Shown here: piece after piece, positions 18,915-27,478 of the stretch
Layout: each line of letters begins with the position of its first letter
How positions within the stretch are numbered: the first letter of the stretch is position 1
Assembly: GCF_013403925.1 (NCBI RefSeq)
Contig: NZ_JABFDJ010000005.1
Coordinates: 62,001 to 126,000 of the forward strand
Source of the DNA: Winogradskyella wichelsiae
Lineage (GTDB): Bacteria; Bacteroidota; Bacteroidia; Flavobacteriales; Flavobacteriaceae
Length of the DNA stretch: 64,000 bases
Direction of reading: 5' to 3'
Notes under the pieces: generated by a model
Told to the model about the DNA's origin: nothing
The model's database searches: none
Seen by the model: only the letters and a program-made list of their open reading frames with translations
Position numbers and translations under genes: made by a program

Positions 18915-19709
18915 ATGAAAAAGGAAACATCACATAGCATTCTTAAAGCGCATCAACTTTCCATAGGGTACAAAACCAAGAAGGCTGAAACCTTAATTGC
19001 ATCAAATATTAATTTTGAATTGCAAAAAGGACAATTAATTGGTTTGGTTGGTGCAAATGGCATCGGAAAATCAACCTTATTAAGAACCTTAATTAAAGTA
19101 CAACCTGAATTATCTGGTTCTATTTATTTGAAAGATAAGGAACTTAAAACAACCTCTATTTCAGAGCTCGCTAAACAATTAAGCATTGTTTTAACTGAAC
19201 CTTTAACGTCTAAAAACTTATCAGTTTTCGAATTGGTGTCTTTAGGTCGTCATCCTTATACCAATTGGATAGGAAACCTCACGGAGTCAGACACAACGAT
19301 TATAAATAATGCTTTAACGCTCGTAAATATTTCAGAACTGAAAGACAAAAAGTGTTACGAACTTAGTGATGGACAATTACAAAAAGTAATGATTGCACGC
19401 GCTTTAGCACAAGATACAGATGTCATTGTTTTAGACGAACCAACGTCGCATCTCGATATGTATCATAAGGCTTACATTTTAAAACTGCTTCAAAAATTAA
19501 CTAAAGAAACAGGGAAAACAATTTTGTTTTCTTCTCACGAAATTGACTTAGCGATTCAACTTTGCGACACCATGATTGTAATGACAAAAGATCATGTGGT
19601 TTGCGATCAACCTTGTAATTTAATTTCTAAAGGTATTTTTAATTCCCTTTTCCCTAAAGACTTGATTGTTTTTGATGAGATTACAGGAAGCTTTCGTGTG
19701 ACGAAGTAG
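18915..19709 (+). CDS. BtuD/FecE-family ABC ATP-binding protein
   Basis: ATPase of the B12/siderophore-type importer. Walker A GANGIGKST (about residues 43-51), signature LSDGQLQK (siderophore-type LSDGQ rather than LSGGQ), Walker B VIVLDEPTSHLD and switch His in SSHEID. Length 264 residues is normal. It is the last gene of the SBP-permease-ATPase operon. Confidence 0.93.
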   Translation: MKKETSHSILKAHQLSIGYKTKKAETLIASNINFELQKGQLIGLVGANGIGKSTLLRTLIKVQPELSGSIYLKDKELKTTSISELAKQLSIVLTEPLTSKNLSVFELVSLGRHPYTNWIGNLTESDTTIINNALTLVNISELKDKKCYELSDGQLQKVMIARALAQDTDVIVLDEPTSHLDMYHKAYILKLLQKLTKETGKTILFSSHEIDLAIQLCDTMIVMTKDHVVCDQPCNLISKGIFNSLFPKDLIVFDEITGSFRVTK

Positions 19710-19774
19710 ACTGAAAATTTTAACATTCAACATTTATTTCATTTTCTTCTTATTCATTTTTCAACATTAAAAAT

Positions 19775-19782
19775 TATCTTTG
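19775..19782 (+). promoter_or_regulatory. -7 promoter element for rmuC (TATCTTTG)
   Basis: Exact TAnnTTTG match 19 bp before the rmuC ATG. Confidence 0.5.
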
Positions 19783-19801
19783 ATTCATATCCTTTTCAAT
19801 T

Positions 19802-21190
19802 ATGAACAACACCATCATTCTTTTTATAGCCAGTCTTGTTTCTGCAAGTATTGGTGCTTTCATCGGGCTTAAATTTGCGCAATTGAAAAGTAAAAGTGAT
19901 AAAAGCACACTTGAAGAACGCAATGCAAATCTTCAGCTACAACTCAATGAAGTTAAAAAAGCTTCGGAAATAGAAAGCGAAAAACAACTTCAATATTTCA
20001 ATCAACAATTAGCGGCATCTAAAGAAAACAGTTCTAAAATAGAATCGGAACGTGAAGAAATTAGAAGAGAAAAAGATTTTTTGAATGCAGAGCTTTCAAG
20101 ACGGAATACAGAGTTCGAAAACTTAAAACAACAAAATCAAAAACGTGATGAAGAGTTTGTAACACAACAAGAACAACTTCGAAAAGATTTTGAATTAATG
20201 GCTTCAAAAATCTTAGAAGAGAAATCAGAAAAATTCACACTTCAGAATAAAGAAAACATAAAAAGTATTTTAAATCCGCTTGAAGAAAAAATAAAAACCT
20301 TTGAGAAAAAAGTAGATGATACACAAAAGGAAAGTATCAGTATGCATTCGGCTTTAAAAGAGCAACTTTTAGGTTTAAAAGACCTGAATCAGCAAATGAC
20401 AAAAGAAGCCATCAACCTTACAAGAGCTTTAAAAGGCGATAGTAAAACACAAGGTAATTGGGGCGAATTGGTATTAGAGCGCGTTTTAGAAAAATCAGGA
20501 TTAGAAAAAGATAGGGAGTATTTTGTACAGCAAAATTTTCAGCGCGAAGATGGTTCTCGTGTACTACCAGATGTGGTGTTACACCTTCCGGATTCTAAAA
20601 AAATGATTATTGATTCTAAAGTTTCACTAACGGCATACGAACAATTTGTTAACGCAGAAGATGAGGAACGTCCGCTATTTTTAAAAGCACATGTGAATTC
20701 TATAAAGAAACATGTAGACCAACTGTCAGCTAAGAATTACCAAGATCTATATGATATTGAATCACCAGACTTTGTACTGATGTTTATTCCTATTGAACCT
20801 GCTTTTGCTGTAGCTATAAATGAAGATAATTCTCTTTATAATAAAGCGTTTGAGCAGAACATTGTTATTGTCACCCCTTCTACCCTTTTAGCAACATTAC
20901 GTACTGTTGATTCTATGTGGAATAACGAAAAACAACAACAAAATGCCATTGAAATAGCAAAACAAGCAGGAGCTTTGTATGATAAATTTGAAGGTTTAGT
21001 CATCGATTTAACGAGTGTTGGTAAAAAGATAGATGCTGCTAAAAGTGATTATTCTTCTGCGATGAACAAACTTGTTGATGGTAAAGGCAACTTGATTACC
21101 AGAGTTGAAAAAATAAAAAAAATGGGTGCTAAAGCTAAAAAAGCACTTCCTGAAAGTATTATAAAACGTGCTTCAGAAGACGATTTATAA
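19802..21190 (+). CDS. rmuC: DNA recombination protein RmuC
   Basis: Nuclease-fold protein thought to limit recombination at inverted repeats. N-terminal membrane anchor (residues ~3-22), then a long coiled coil (about 30-190, rich in Glu, Lys and Gln). The RmuC core has the motifs GNWGELVLERVLEKSGL, LPDVVLHLPDSKKMIIDSKVSLTAYEQF and VTPSTLLATLRTV. 462 residues is typical for the family. It is a single-gene unit. Confidence 0.95.
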   Translation: MNNTIILFIASLVSASIGAFIGLKFAQLKSKSDKSTLEERNANLQLQLNEVKKASEIESEKQLQYFNQQLAASKENSSKIESEREEIRREKDFLNAELSRRNTEFENLKQQNQKRDEEFVTQQEQLRKDFELMASKILEEKSEKFTLQNKENIKSILNPLEEKIKTFEKKVDDTQKESISMHSALKEQLLGLKDLNQQMTKEAINLTRALKGDSKTQGNWGELVLERVLEKSGLEKDREYFVQQNFQREDGSRVLPDVVLHLPDSKKMIIDSKVSLTAYEQFVNAEDEERPLFLKAHVNSIKKHVDQLSAKNYQDLYDIESPDFVLMFIPIEPAFAVAINEDNSLYNKAFEQNIVIVTPSTLLATLRTVDSMWNNEKQQQNAIEIAKQAGALYDKFEGLVIDLTSVGKKIDAAKSDYSSAMNKLVDGKGNLITRVEKIKKMGAKAKKALPESIIKRASEDDL

Positions 21191-21207
21191 AATATGCCTA
21201 TAATTAA

Positions 21208-21225
21208 GCATAATCTATATTATGC
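21208..21225. promoter_or_regulatory. Inverted repeat GCATAAT-N4-ATTATGC
   Basis: Perfect 7-bp arms between rmuC and the SatD-like gene. Neighbouring TATGCC copies at 21194, 21222 and 21250 add to the repeat content. Could be a weak terminator for rmuC or a regulator site. Confidence 0.35.
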
Positions 21226-21262
21226 CTTTAAAACAGAATAATTAAAATTATGCCCTTAAAAA

Positions 21263-21302
21263 GGAATATACTTGTTTATTCCATAAATAAGGAATATATT
21301 TG
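21263..21302 (+). promoter_or_regulatory. Promoter with three phased half-sites upstream of the SatD-like gene
   Basis: GGAATA (21263), TATTCC (21277) and GGAATA (21291) alternate orientation with exactly 8-bp spacers, so each neighbouring pair is a perfect inverted repeat with 14-bp periodicity. The last copy abuts a TATATTTG -7 element (21295-21302), with a CTTG at 21271-21274, 20 bp upstream, as a possible -33. A bound regulator would cover the promoter. The HTH-containing SatD-like protein encoded just downstream is an obvious candidate. Confidence 0.6.
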
Positions 21303-21321
21303 ATATATTAATAGTTTAATT

Positions 21322-21933
21322 ATGACGAGTATTATTACTGGAGATATTATAAAATCGCGTCAAGCCACAAACGAAGAGCTTTGGCTTACACCTCTAAAGT
21401 CTGCTTTAGCTCAAATAACTACAGATACTAATTTTTACGATATCTATAGAGGAGACAGCTTTCAATTAGAATGTACAACTATTGAAGATAGCTTTAGAAA
21501 CGCCGTTTATATAAAAGCATGTCTAAAATCTGTTAAAAATTTAGATGTACGTATGTCTATTGGTATTGGCACAAAAGATTATCAAGGAGATTCTGTTAGC
21601 GAGTCTAACGGTGAAGCCTTTATCTATTCTGGTGAAACTTTTGAAACTTTAAAAAAAAACAAACAAAACCTTAAAATAAAAACGAAAGACAACATCTTAA
21701 ATAAAGAAATTAATCTTTATTTTAGGCTAGCGCTTATTGCTATGGATAATTGGACGGTTAATTCTGCCGAAATTGTAAAACTCAGTTTAGAACATCCTAA
21801 CATGATTCAAGTGGAATTAGCTAAAATTATTGGTATTAACCAAGATGCTGTAAGTAAGCGTCAAAAGCGCGCCTATTTAGACGAAATATTAGATTTAGAC
21901 CGTTTATACAGACAAAAAATTAGCCAACTATGA
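21322..21933 (+). CDS. SatD-family protein with C-terminal helix-turn-helix
   Basis: A 203-residue protein. The N-terminal ~135 residues resemble SatD (MTSIITGDIIKSRQA, YDIYRGDSFQLE, VRMSIGIGTKDY), a fold related to nucleotide-cyclase-like domains but without a visible catalytic metal pair. The C-terminal segment, MIQVELAKIIGINQDAVSKRQKRA, is a helix-turn-helix. It overlaps the DUF3307 gene by 4 bp, a pairing common across bacteria. It is probably a regulator of its own operon through the phased repeats upstream; the signal sensed is unknown. Confidence 0.75.
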   Translation: MTSIITGDIIKSRQATNEELWLTPLKSALAQITTDTNFYDIYRGDSFQLECTTIEDSFRNAVYIKACLKSVKNLDVRMSIGIGTKDYQGDSVSESNGEAFIYSGETFETLKKNKQNLKIKTKDNILNKEINLYFRLALIAMDNWTVNSAEIVKLSLEHPNMIQVELAKIIGINQDAVSKRQKRAYLDEILDLDRLYRQKISQL

Positions 21934-22646
21934 TGTTATTAATTTTAAAATTGACCTTAGCGCATCTTATTGGTGATTTTTTTATGCAACCTGATAAATG
22001 GGTTAAAGCAAAAGAGAGAAAAAAACTAAAATCAGTTTGGCTGTATGTCCATGCTAGTATTCATATCGCCTTGATGTTTATAATTGTATGGGATTTAAGT
22101 TACACCTTATTAATATTAAGTATTGGTGCTTTACATCTCATTATTGACGGAGCTAAGCTTTTACTTCAACATAAAAAAACAAAACGTTTATACTTTTTTA
22201 TAGATCAACTTTTACATATCGTTTCTATTATAGGTTTAACAATCTTATTCTCTGAAGGAGATTTACCATTTACCTTTTCTTTTAGTTCTCATTTTCTATT
22301 ATTGGTCATTTGTGCTGCTTTTTTAACGACACCGACTTCTATAATAATGAAAATTATATTTTCTAAATGGAACATTACTAAAATTACAAAAGACAAAGAA
22401 TCTTTAAAAGATGCCGGAACCTACATTGGTATATTAGAGCGCTTGTTAGTCTTTATATTTATTGCGACTGATCATTGGGAAGCTGTTGGTTTTTTAATCA
22501 CAGCAAAATCTGTTTTTAGATTTGGTGATCTTACCGCTTCTGGAGAACGAAAACTAACGGAATACATTTTAATTGGTACACTTATAAGTTTTGGAATCGC
22601 TATACTTGTAAGCCTACTTTACTTAAATTTAAAAATATATGTTTAA
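21930..22646 (+). CDS. DUF3307 membrane protein
   Basis: A 238-residue polytopic protein with about six TM segments. The N-terminal signature LTLAHLIGDFFMQPDKWVKAK is diagnostic of DUF3307. The His and Asp residues in the membrane (HLIGDFF, HASIHIALM, HLIIDGAK) recall metal- or lipid-processing sites, but no activity is known. Start ATG overlaps the SatD stop (21930-21933) and the gene overlaps the thioesterase by 8 bp, so all three form one operon. Confidence 0.85.
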   Translation: MMLLILKLTLAHLIGDFFMQPDKWVKAKERKKLKSVWLYVHASIHIALMFIIVWDLSYTLLILSIGALHLIIDGAKLLLQHKKTKRLYFFIDQLLHIVSIIGLTILFSEGDLPFTFSFSSHFLLLVICAAFLTTPTSIIMKIIFSKWNITKITKDKESLKDAGTYIGILERLLVFIFIATDHWEAVGFLITAKSVFRFGDLTASGERKLTEYILIGTLISFGIAILVSLLYLNLKIYV

Positions 22647-23175
22647 ATCAATAAAAGAATCAAAAATTGAAATTTCAGAACTCATGTTACCTTCTAACAC
22701 TAATTTTGGTGGTAAAATTCATGGAGGTTACATCTTAAGTTTAATGGATCAAATTGCCTTTGCATGTGCATCTAAGCATTCAAGAAGTTATTGTGTAACT
22801 GCTTCTGTAGATAAAGTAAACTTCTTAAGACCTATTGAAGTTGGAGAATTGGTAACTATGAAAGCTTCTATTAATTATGTTGGTAAATCGTCAATGGTTG
22901 TTGGGATTAGAGTTGAAGCTGAAAACATTAGAACAGGAAATATAAAACATTGTAATTCTTCTTATTTCACTATGGTTGCTGTTAATGAAGGTGGAAAAAC
23001 AGAATCTGTTCCTGGGCTTGTTATAAGTTCTAAAATTGAAGCAAAACGTTTTATTAGAGCGATAAAACGACGTGAAGATGACGTAAAAAAGGACGCCTAT
23101 CTAAGTGAAATCTATAAAAACGTTGATCAATATTTAGAACTCTTAAAAGACTATAGAGTTAAAATAGAAATTTAA
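22639..23175 (+). CDS. Acyl-CoA thioesterase, hotdog fold (YciA-like)
   Basis: Hydrolyses acyl-CoA thioesters. Family motif NFGGKIHGGYILSLMDQIAFACASKHS (residues ~21-47) places the catalytic Asp in LMDQ, followed by VTASVDKVNFLRPIEVGELV. The C-terminal ~40 residues are an extra helical extension seen in many flavobacterial members. It is the last gene of the SatD/DUF3307 operon and ends at a strong terminator. Confidence 0.9.
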   Translation: MFKSIKESKIEISELMLPSNTNFGGKIHGGYILSLMDQIAFACASKHSRSYCVTASVDKVNFLRPIEVGELVTMKASINYVGKSSMVVGIRVEAENIRTGNIKHCNSSYFTMVAVNEGGKTESVPGLVISSKIEAKRFIRAIKRREDDVKKDAYLSEIYKNVDQYLELLKDYRVKIEI

Positions 23176-23178
23176 AAT

Positions 23179-23212
23179 AAAAAAAGCCATTTCAATGAAA
23201 TGGCTTTTTTTT
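23179..23212. terminator. Bidirectional terminator
   Basis: Stem AAAAAGCCATTTCA / TGAAATGGCTTTTT around a single A, with A and T tracts on either side. It lies between the convergent thioesterase and T9SS mini-protein genes. Confidence 0.85.
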
Positions 23213-23227
23213 ATATAAAAAATCTGT

Positions 23228-23536
23228 TTATTGTTTTATAAACCTTTTGGTTTGTGTCGTTTTGTCATCAGAGAGTCTAACTAAATAAACTCCTTTCTTC
23301 CAATTAGAGACATTTACTGACCACTCTAATTTTGTAATCACACCTTTATAAACTCGCTTTCCTAAGACATCAAAAACCTCTAATTTTAAATCGCCATCTG
23401 TATTTGGCAATGTAATATTAAGAGTACTATTTGCTGGGTTAGGAGATATCGTAAACTCTTCAATTTGAGTTGGTGATACCTGAGCAAAAGAATATGCAGA
23501 TATAAAGAATAGTAAAATGAGTAATTTTTGTTTCAT
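23228..23536 (-). CDS. Mini-protein: signal peptide plus T9SS type A sorting domain only
   Basis: A 102-residue protein. The Sec signal (MKQKLLILLFFISAYSFAQ) runs almost directly into a type IX C-terminal sorting domain (ISPNPANSTLNITLP, EVFDVLGKRVYKG, KGVYLVRLSDD, RFIKQ). About 10 residues lie between them, so there is no cargo domain. No frameshifted upstream remnant is visible in the 74 bp to carB. It may be a surface-exported peptide, a competitor or regulator of T9SS, or the relic of a larger protein. Confidence 0.8.
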   Translation of the reverse strand: MKQKLLILLFFISAYSFAQVSPTQIEEFTISPNPANSTLNITLPNTDGDLKLEVFDVLGKRVYKGVITKLEWSVNVSNWKKGVYLVRLSDDKTTQTKRFIKQ

Positions 23537-23610
23537 ATAAGTAGGGCATTAATAGGCTAAGTTAATAATTATTAATAAATAACAATTACACTTAATCGAA
23601 AACCGTGCCA

Positions 23611-26463
23611 TTATTTACTCAAATACATTTTTCTTCTTGCATATAAATCATAAAACTGATCATCCTTTAAACTATCTATAAATAAGATACTTTCACCTGT
23701 ACTTTTCATTTCAGGTCCTAATTGTTTATTTACATTAGGGAATTTATTAAATGAAAATACGGGTTGCTTAATCGCATAACCTTCTAATTGAGGATTAAAA
23801 TCAAAATCAGTTACCTTTTTCTCTCCTAACATTACCTTAGTTGCATAATTTACATAAGGTTCTTTATAAGCTTTCGCAATAAAAGGTACCGTACGAGACG
23901 CTCTTGGGTTAGCTTCAATAATATAAACAATATCATCTTTTACAGCAAATTGTACATTAATTAAGCCTACGGTATTTAATGCTAAAGCAATGGTCTTAGT
24001 ATGATCTTTAATTTGTTGTAATACAAATTCGCCTAAATTAAAAGGAGGCAACGTTGCATTACTATCCCCAGAGTGTACACCACAAGGCTCAATATGCTCC
24101 ATAATCCCTATAATGTAAACATTTTCACCATCACAGATTGCATCTGCTTCGGCTTCAATAGCTCCATCTAAATAATGGTCTAATAGCAATTTATTTCCTG
24201 GTATAGATTTTAATAAATTAACAACATGTTGTTCTAATTCATTTTTATTAATAACAATTTTCATCCCTTGCCCACCAAGTACATAAGAAGGTCTTACTAA
24301 AATAGGGAAATCTAAAACATCAGATATCGCTAAAGCTTCATCTGCAGTTTCTGCAACAGCAAACTCAGGATATGGAATATTATGTTCTTTTAAGATGTTA
24401 GAAAAACTACCTCTATCTTCAGCTAAATCTAAAGCTTTAAAGCTAGTTCCCATAATCTTAACACCCCATTTCTCTAACTTTTCAGCAAGCTTCAATGCGG
24501 TTTGTCCACCTAATTGTACAATGACACCTTCTGGTTTTTCATGTTGAATAATATCGTAGATATGTTCCCAGAATACAGGTTCAAAATATAATTTATCAGC
24601 AATATCAAAATCTGTAGAAACCGTTTCTGGGTTACAGTTAATCATGATTGTTTCATAACCACATTCAGCAGCAGCTAAAACACCATGAACACAACAGTAA
24701 TCAAACTCAATACCTTGACCAATTCTGTTTGGACCAGATCCTAAAACTATAATTTTCTTTTTATCGGTAACAACACTTTCGTTTTGAACGTAAATTTCTC
24801 CATCAGCTGTTTCTACTTCACTTTCGAATGTTGAATAATAGTATGGTGTCTGTGCTTTAAACTCTGCAGCACATGTATCTACCAGTTTAAATACACGATT
24901 TATTTTTAACTCGCTACGTTTATTGTAAACAGCACTTTCTAGACAACCCAACATGTGAGCAATTTGTCTGTCTCCATAACCTTTTTGTTTCGCTTCTAAT
25001 AATAATTCGCGATCTAAAGTATCAATAGTATAAGTAGATATCTCTTTTTGAAGTTCAAATAATTCTTCATACTGACGTAAATACCACATGTCAATCTTAG
25101 TGATTTCATGGATACGACTTAAAGGAATTCCCATAGCAATGGCGTCGTAAATTACAAAAACACGATCCCAACTTGCGAAAGTTAATTTCTCGATTACAGT
25201 ATCATAATCTGTATAACCTTTACCATCTGCACCTAAGCCATTTCTCTTAATTTCTAAAGATTGAGTTGCTTTATGTAGCGCTTCTTGGAAAGAACGACCA
25301 ATAGCCATCACCTCTCCTACAGCTTTCATTTGTAAACCTAAAGTTCTGTCTGATCCTTCAAATTTATCGAAATTCCAACGTGGAATCTTAACAACAACAT
25401 AATCTAACGTTGGTTCAAATAAGGCAGAAGTCGATTTAGTAATTTGGTTATGTAATTCATCTAAATTATAACCAATAGCTAATTTTGCTGCAATTTTGGC
25501 AATAGGATAACCTGTTGCTTTACTTGCTAATGCTGATGAACGTGATACACGAGGATTAATTTCAATTGCTATTATATTCTCTTCATCATCAGGACTTACA
25601 GCAAACTGAACGTTACATCCACCTGCAAAATCACCAATACTACGCATCATATGGATTGCCATATCACGCATTTTTTGGTACGTTTTATCAGATAAAGTCA
25701 TTGCTGGTGCTACAGTAATAGAATCACCAGTATGGATTCCCATTGGATCCATATTCTCGATAGTACAGATAATTACAACATTATCATTTTTATCTCTAAG
25801 TAGCTCTAATTCGTATTCTTTCCAGCCAATTAAAGCTTTATCAATCATAACTTCATGAATTGGAGATACTTCTAATCCACGCGTTAATAATTTATCAAAA
25901 TCCTCTTCTTTATGTACAAAAGAAGCACCTTCACCTCCTAAAGTATAAGAAGCTCTAATAACCAAAGGAAAACCAAACTCTTGTGCAATTTCTTTTCCTT
26001 TAAGGTAAGATGTTGCCGTAGCTTGAGGCGCCATACCGACACCAATTTTTAGCATTAATTCTCTAAATTTTTCTCTATCTTCAGTAATATTTATAGCATC
26101 GATATCTACACCTATAATATCTACATCAAAATCTTCCCAAATTCCTTTTTCATCAGCTTCAATACAAAGGTTAAGAGCTGTTTGTCCTCCCATTGTAGGT
26201 AAAACAGCATCTATATGCGGATGTTCTTTTAAAATCTGAATTAAGGATTTTGTTGTTAATGGCAACAGATAAACATGATCCGCCATCGTCGGATCTGTCA
26301 TTATTGTTGCTGGATTAGAATTGATAAGAATTGTTTCAATTCCATCTTCTCTTAGCGATCTAAGTGCTTGAGATCCTGAATAATCAAATTCACAAGCTTG
26401 GCCTATAACGATTGGACCAGATCCTATAAGTAATATCGATTTAATGTTTTTGTTTTTCGGCAT
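23611..26463 (-). CDS. carB: Carbamoyl-phosphate synthase large subunit
   Basis: Makes carbamoyl phosphate for pyrimidines and arginine from bicarbonate, ATP and glutamine-derived ammonia. Two ATP-grasp halves are clear: GSGPIVIGQACEFDYSG at the N terminus with RASYTLGGEGASF, and GSGPNRIGQGIEFDYCCVHG near residue 560 with RPSYVLGGQGMKI. It ends just after LGPEMKSTGESILF at 950 residues, about 120 shorter than the 1,073-residue E. coli enzyme. The C-terminal MGS-like allosteric domain is absent. This appears normal for flavobacteria, but implies different feedback control. No carA lies next to it. Confidence 0.95.
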   Translation of the reverse strand: MPKNKNIKSILLIGSGPIVIGQACEFDYSGSQALRSLREDGIETILINSNPATIMTDPTMADHVYLLPLTTKSLIQILKEHPHIDAVLPTMGGQTALNLCIEADEKGIWEDFDVDIIGVDIDAINITEDREKFRELMLKIGVGMAPQATATSYLKGKEIAQEFGFPLVIRASYTLGGEGASFVHKEEDFDKLLTRGLEVSPIHEVMIDKALIGWKEYELELLRDKNDNVVIICTIENMDPMGIHTGDSITVAPAMTLSDKTYQKMRDMAIHMMRSIGDFAGGCNVQFAVSPDDEENIIAIEINPRVSRSSALASKATGYPIAKIAAKLAIGYNLDELHNQITKSTSALFEPTLDYVVVKIPRWNFDKFEGSDRTLGLQMKAVGEVMAIGRSFQEALHKATQSLEIKRNGLGADGKGYTDYDTVIEKLTFASWDRVFVIYDAIAMGIPLSRIHEITKIDMWYLRQYEELFELQKEISTYTIDTLDRELLLEAKQKGYGDRQIAHMLGCLESAVYNKRSELKINRVFKLVDTCAAEFKAQTPYYYSTFESEVETADGEIYVQNESVVTDKKKIIVLGSGPNRIGQGIEFDYCCVHGVLAAAECGYETIMINCNPETVSTDFDIADKLYFEPVFWEHIYDIIQHEKPEGVIVQLGGQTALKLAEKLEKWGVKIMGTSFKALDLAEDRGSFSNILKEHNIPYPEFAVAETADEALAISDVLDFPILVRPSYVLGGQGMKIVINKNELEQHVVNLLKSIPGNKLLLDHYLDGAIEAEADAICDGENVYIIGIMEHIEPCGVHSGDSNATLPPFNLGEFVLQQIKDHTKTIALALNTVGLINVQFAVKDDIVYIIEANPRASRTVPFIAKAYKEPYVNYATKVMLGEKKVTDFDFNPQLEGYAIKQPVFSFNKFPNVNKQLGPEMKSTGESILFIDSLKDDQFYDLYARRKMYLSK

Positions 26464-26485
26464 GTGTAAAAAATGTTATGGTGTG

Positions 26486-26493
26486 CAAAAATA
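26486..26493 (-). promoter_or_regulatory. -7 promoter element for carB (TATTTTTG)
   Basis: Exact TAnnTTTG on the minus strand, 22 bp before the carB ATG and just after the rpmH terminator. Confidence 0.5.
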
Positions 26494-26510
26494 AGTATCT
26501 CTTGAGTATA

Positions 26511-26538
26511 AAAAAAGGCGTTACACCTAAGTAACGCC
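26511..26538 (-). terminator. Terminator of rpmH
   Basis: Perfect 8-bp stem GGCGTTAC / GTAACGCC with a 6-nt loop, followed on the minus strand by seven T. Confidence 0.75.
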
Positions 26539-26563
26539 CTAATATATTAACAATTGTTAATCA

Positions 26564-26725
26564 TTATTTTTTATGTCTTGTTTCTGAAGATACAGAGATC
26601 CTCTTTCTGCCTTTAGCTCTTCTACGTGCTAAAACTTTTCTTCCGTTAACAGAAGCCATTCTCTCTCTGAAACCATGTTTGTTTCTTCTTTTTCTTTTTG
26701 ACGGTTGAAACGTTCTTTTTGGCAT
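26564..26725 (-). CDS. rpmH: 50S ribosomal protein L34
   Basis: A 53-residue basic protein, [19 protein letters not shown] at its start, then [22 protein letters not shown], the unmistakable L34 sequence, with the usual short flavobacterial tail ([11 protein letters not shown]). It has a near-ideal Bacteroidota promoter (26786-26816) and its own terminator. It is too short to be obvious in a simple ORF scan. A plus-strand 60-codon frame across it is a shadow. Confidence 0.97.
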   Translation of the reverse strand: MPKRTFQPSKRKRRNKHGFRERMASVNGRKVLARRRAKGRKRISVSSETRHKK

Positions 26726-26785
26726 GTTCTTATATTTTAAATCTTATAATCATTTTATATTTGAGAGCTATCTCAAAACTGCGTG

Positions 26786-26816
26786 CAAATATACAACAAC
26801 TTTTTACATTAGCAAA
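26786..26816 (-). promoter_or_regulatory. rpmH promoter, TTTG-N19-TATATTTG
   Basis: Minus-strand TTTG (26813-26816) and TATATTTG (26786-26793) with exactly the consensus 19-bp spacing: the best vegetative Bacteroidota promoter in the window. It leaves a leader of about 50 nt. Confidence 0.85.
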
Positions 26817-26862
26817 TAGCAAAAGAAAAATTTTGAATAGATTTTTAACTCTTAGTTTTTAT

Positions 26863-26870
26863 TATCTTTG
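26863..26870 (+). promoter_or_regulatory. -7 promoter element (TATCTTTG) for the TPR gene
   Basis: Exact TAnnTTTG. Transcription would start near 26876, after the upstream ATG-like codon at 26868, which favours the ATG at 26895 as the true start. Confidence 0.55.
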
Positions 26871-26894
26871 CACACTGTAAAAATACACAGAAAT

Positions 26895-27473
26895 ATGTTT
26901 AATAAAAATATAAAATTAGCCATCGCCGCATTAATCATCGGTTATGGTATATATCAATTTACTGAAGGTTACATAGGTAACGGTATTATGTACCTATTAC
27001 TGTCTACTATATTTATTTTTCTTTACTTTAAAAATGAAATGATTTTGTTAGCTTTCTTAAAGCTTAGAAAACAAGATTTTGAAGGTTCTAAGAAGTGGTT
27101 AGACAAAATCAAAAATCCTGAAGGAGCACTAGTTAAGAAACAACAAGGCTATTTAAACTATCTGAATGGTATTATGGTTTCTCAAACCAATATGAATGAA
27201 GCAGAAGGTTATTTTAAAAAAGCTATTGATTTAGGTTTATCAATGGATCATGATTTAGCCATGGCAAAATTAAACTTAGCCGGAATTGCTTTTTCAAAAC
27301 GCAAAAAACCAGAGGCTCAAAAGTTATTGGCTGAAGCAGAAAAATTAGATAAACGCGATATGTTAGCTGATCAAATTAAAATGATGAAGCAACAAATGAA
27401 AAAAGCTTCAATACCAAAGCATCAGTACGGACAACCAACATCATCTAGACAAAATAGAAGAAGTAAGAGATAA
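26895..27473 (+). CDS. Membrane-anchored TPR protein
   Basis: A 192-residue protein. Two N-terminal TM helices (about residues 6-22 and 28-46) are followed by tetratricopeptide-like helical repeats (NYLNGIMVSQTNMNEAEGYFKKAIDLGL, then MAKLNLAGIAFSKRKKPEAQKLLAEAEKLD). The tail is basic and disordered (SSRQNRRSKR). Start at 26895 is set by the promoter element. Probably an inner-membrane scaffold; specific role unknown. Confidence 0.75.
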   Translation: MFNKNIKLAIAALIIGYGIYQFTEGYIGNGIMYLLLSTIFIFLYFKNEMILLAFLKLRKQDFEGSKKWLDKIKNPEGALVKKQQGYLNYLNGIMVSQTNMNEAEGYFKKAIDLGLSMDHDLAMAKLNLAGIAFSKRKKPEAQKLLAEAEKLDKRDMLADQIKMMKQQMKKASIPKHQYGQPTSSRQNRRSKR

Positions 27474-27478
27474 TTCTT

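Noticed and set aside
25170..25177. AACTTGCG match to the -35 part of the cluster motif, inside carB
   Set aside because: No TTTAGATG partner at the 16-bp spacing and it lies within a coding region; chance match.
26698..26880. 60-codon plus-strand frame opposite rpmH
   Set aside because: Shadow of rpmH and its promoter; no RBS or family support.
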